Part shown: positions 63,319-64,000 of the stretch, in pieces | How the letters are laid out: the number at the start of each line of letters is the position of its first letter | Numbering within the stretch: position 1 is the stretch's first letter | DNA from: Prevotella aff. ruminicola Tc2-24 | Lineage (GTDB): Bacteria > Bacteroidota > Bacteroidia > Bacteroidales > Bacteroidaceae | DNA: 64,000 nt | NCBI RefSeq assembly: GCF_900110895.1 | Contig: NZ_FOIQ01000003.1 | Coordinates: 124,001-188,000, forward strand | Direction: 5' to 3' | Notes under the pieces: generated by a model | Seen by the model: the letters and a program-made list of their open reading frames with translations, nothing else | Told to the model about the DNA's origin: nothing | Databases searched by the model: none | Program-made: the position numbers and the translations under genes

Positions 63319-64000
63319 TCACAGGTTTACAAATTTACCAATATTCTGTGTGCGACAGAAGAGCTTGTACGACAACCAGTAGTTCAGGATAGCCCATATG
63401 CCGTAAACAGCATCGGATATGTATAGCTCCGGGGTAACATGACCATCTTTCATGATTTCCCCACTGCTGAAATTGGGGAACAACCATGTCTGTACCATCG
63501 ACAAGAAGATGAGTACCAAGATGGTAAGAATCCACGAATACTTAGCCGAACGGAAGAAGGTTGCTCCAAGTGCAAAACATGAATGGAACCAGACAAACGT
63601 AATAATCACCATGCTAAAAATATTAACCTTCACTGAGTCCACGCATTCCCAGTTAATTGAGAAGGGGTTTATGTGACTTGCAAAAACTGCTGTTACGAAC
63701 TGCGGATTGTTACCTATCAGCCAGTTAATCACATACTGCACCAAGTCAGCGCCAAAACAACCAATAAGCCAAAGACCGAATAAAAATATCCAAGTAGCAT
63801 ATCGCATCAGGTACTTCTCAAAATTAGAGGCTGGCAACAGCAACAGGGCCTGCTTGTCGTATTTTCCTTTCATGCTGTAAAACATCATCGATGGCCCCAT
63901 GGCTATCTGAAAAAACAACATCATCACCACAACCACACAACAAGGTTTATAGCCCGTATCAGCACCTTTCAGCCAGTAAAAACTCGTGGTAAAAAATAGG
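63319..64000 (-). CDS. Partial membrane protein, paralogue of the preceding gene
   Basis: The frame is open to the window edge, so the 5' end is missing; 227 codons are visible, counting from the first complete codon at 63999. It has several hydrophobic segments (VVVVMMLFFQIAMG, WIFLFGLWLIGCFGADLVQYVINWLIG, ILTILVLIFLSMVQTW) and the motif ALLLLPASNFEKYLMRY, shared with its neighbour 33 bp downstream. It is probably the first or an early gene of the GntR-ABC operon. The family is the same unknown membrane family. Confidence 0.75.
   Translation of the reverse strand, partial: LFFTTSFYWLKGADTGYKPCCVVVVMMLFFQIAMGPSMMFYSMKGKYDKQALLLLPASNFEKYLMRYATWIFLFGLWLIGCFGADLVQYVINWLIGNNPQFVTAVFASHINPFSINWECVDSVKVNIFSMVIITFVWFHSCFALGATFFRSAKYSWILTILVLIFLSMVQTWLFPNFSSGEIMKDGHVTPELYISDAVYGIWAILNYWLSYKLFCRTQNIGKFVNL

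Overview
The window looks like chromosomal DNA of a Bacteroidota member, most likely a Prevotella-type gut or rumen anaerobe. The evidence is SusC/SusD outer-membrane pairs, PorW/PorX/PorT type IX secretion genes, an ExbB-ExbD-ExbD-TonB-PstS-TPR operon, and promoters of the TTTG-N20-TAnnTTTG kind instead of E. coli-type -35/-10 boxes. Strong Shine-Dalgarno sequences are mostly absent. Nearly all genes are ordinary housekeeping, envelope or glycan-use genes. No insertion sequence, prophage or CRISPR array was recognised.

Layout. 0-5 kb: the end of an unknown gene, then porW, porX and tsaE. 5-9.5 kb (minus): dnaE, trxA and a small conserved gene. 9.7-11.5 kb: phospholipid synthesis (psd, pssA) and a DUF4834-like gene. 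11.5-13.6 kb: pyrH, birA and divergent tadA. 13.6-19.4 kb: a double-glycine peptide export island. 19.4-25.3 kb (minus): a SusC/SusD locus with two accessory lipoproteins. 25.7-29.2 kb: a coiled-coil lipoprotein, rsmI, tdk, an AI-2E-family permease and tRNA-Lys. 29.2-29.9 kb: a tandem duplication of a tiny gene. 29.9-40 kb: a DUF4840-like lipoprotein, a GH2 enzyme, an acyl-CoA synthetase with its XRE/cupin regulator, a GH105-GH2 pair and tRNA-Met. 40-45 kb: START-like protein, LptF/G-type permease, ribBA and aspC. 45-51 kb: the TonB energising operon and a 55-residue ferredoxin. 51-56 kb: PorT-like barrel, a split 5'-nucleotidase, rplS and an AICAR-transformylase-only PurH homologue. 56-64 kb (minus): a tripartite MacAB/TolC-like exporter with a GntR regulator and two related membrane proteins, the last cut by the window edge.

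The most interesting part is 13.6-19.4 kb. An operon (HTH protein, HlyD-type membrane fusion protein, C39-peptidase ABC exporter) is surrounded by four small genes of 46-67 codons. Each encodes a leader ending in Gly-Gly with the usual hydrophobic positions (-4, -7, -12) and a short, unrelated core peptide. One of the four (46 codons) and another (54 codons) are too short for most gene finders. All four precursor promoters carry the same dyad, (A/G)TGCA-N7-TGCAC with one base change in one copy, placed exactly 10 bp before the -7 box. The exporter operon instead has a standard TTTG-N20-TAATTTTG promoter. Two precursors share a perfect 57-bp leader in inverted orientation around their different cores. 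The intergenic region also holds a palindromic array of six 22-bp units beside a ten-G run. This looks like a co-regulated multi-peptide secretion system (bacteriocin-like or signalling). The function is inferred; the gene structures and repeats are read directly.
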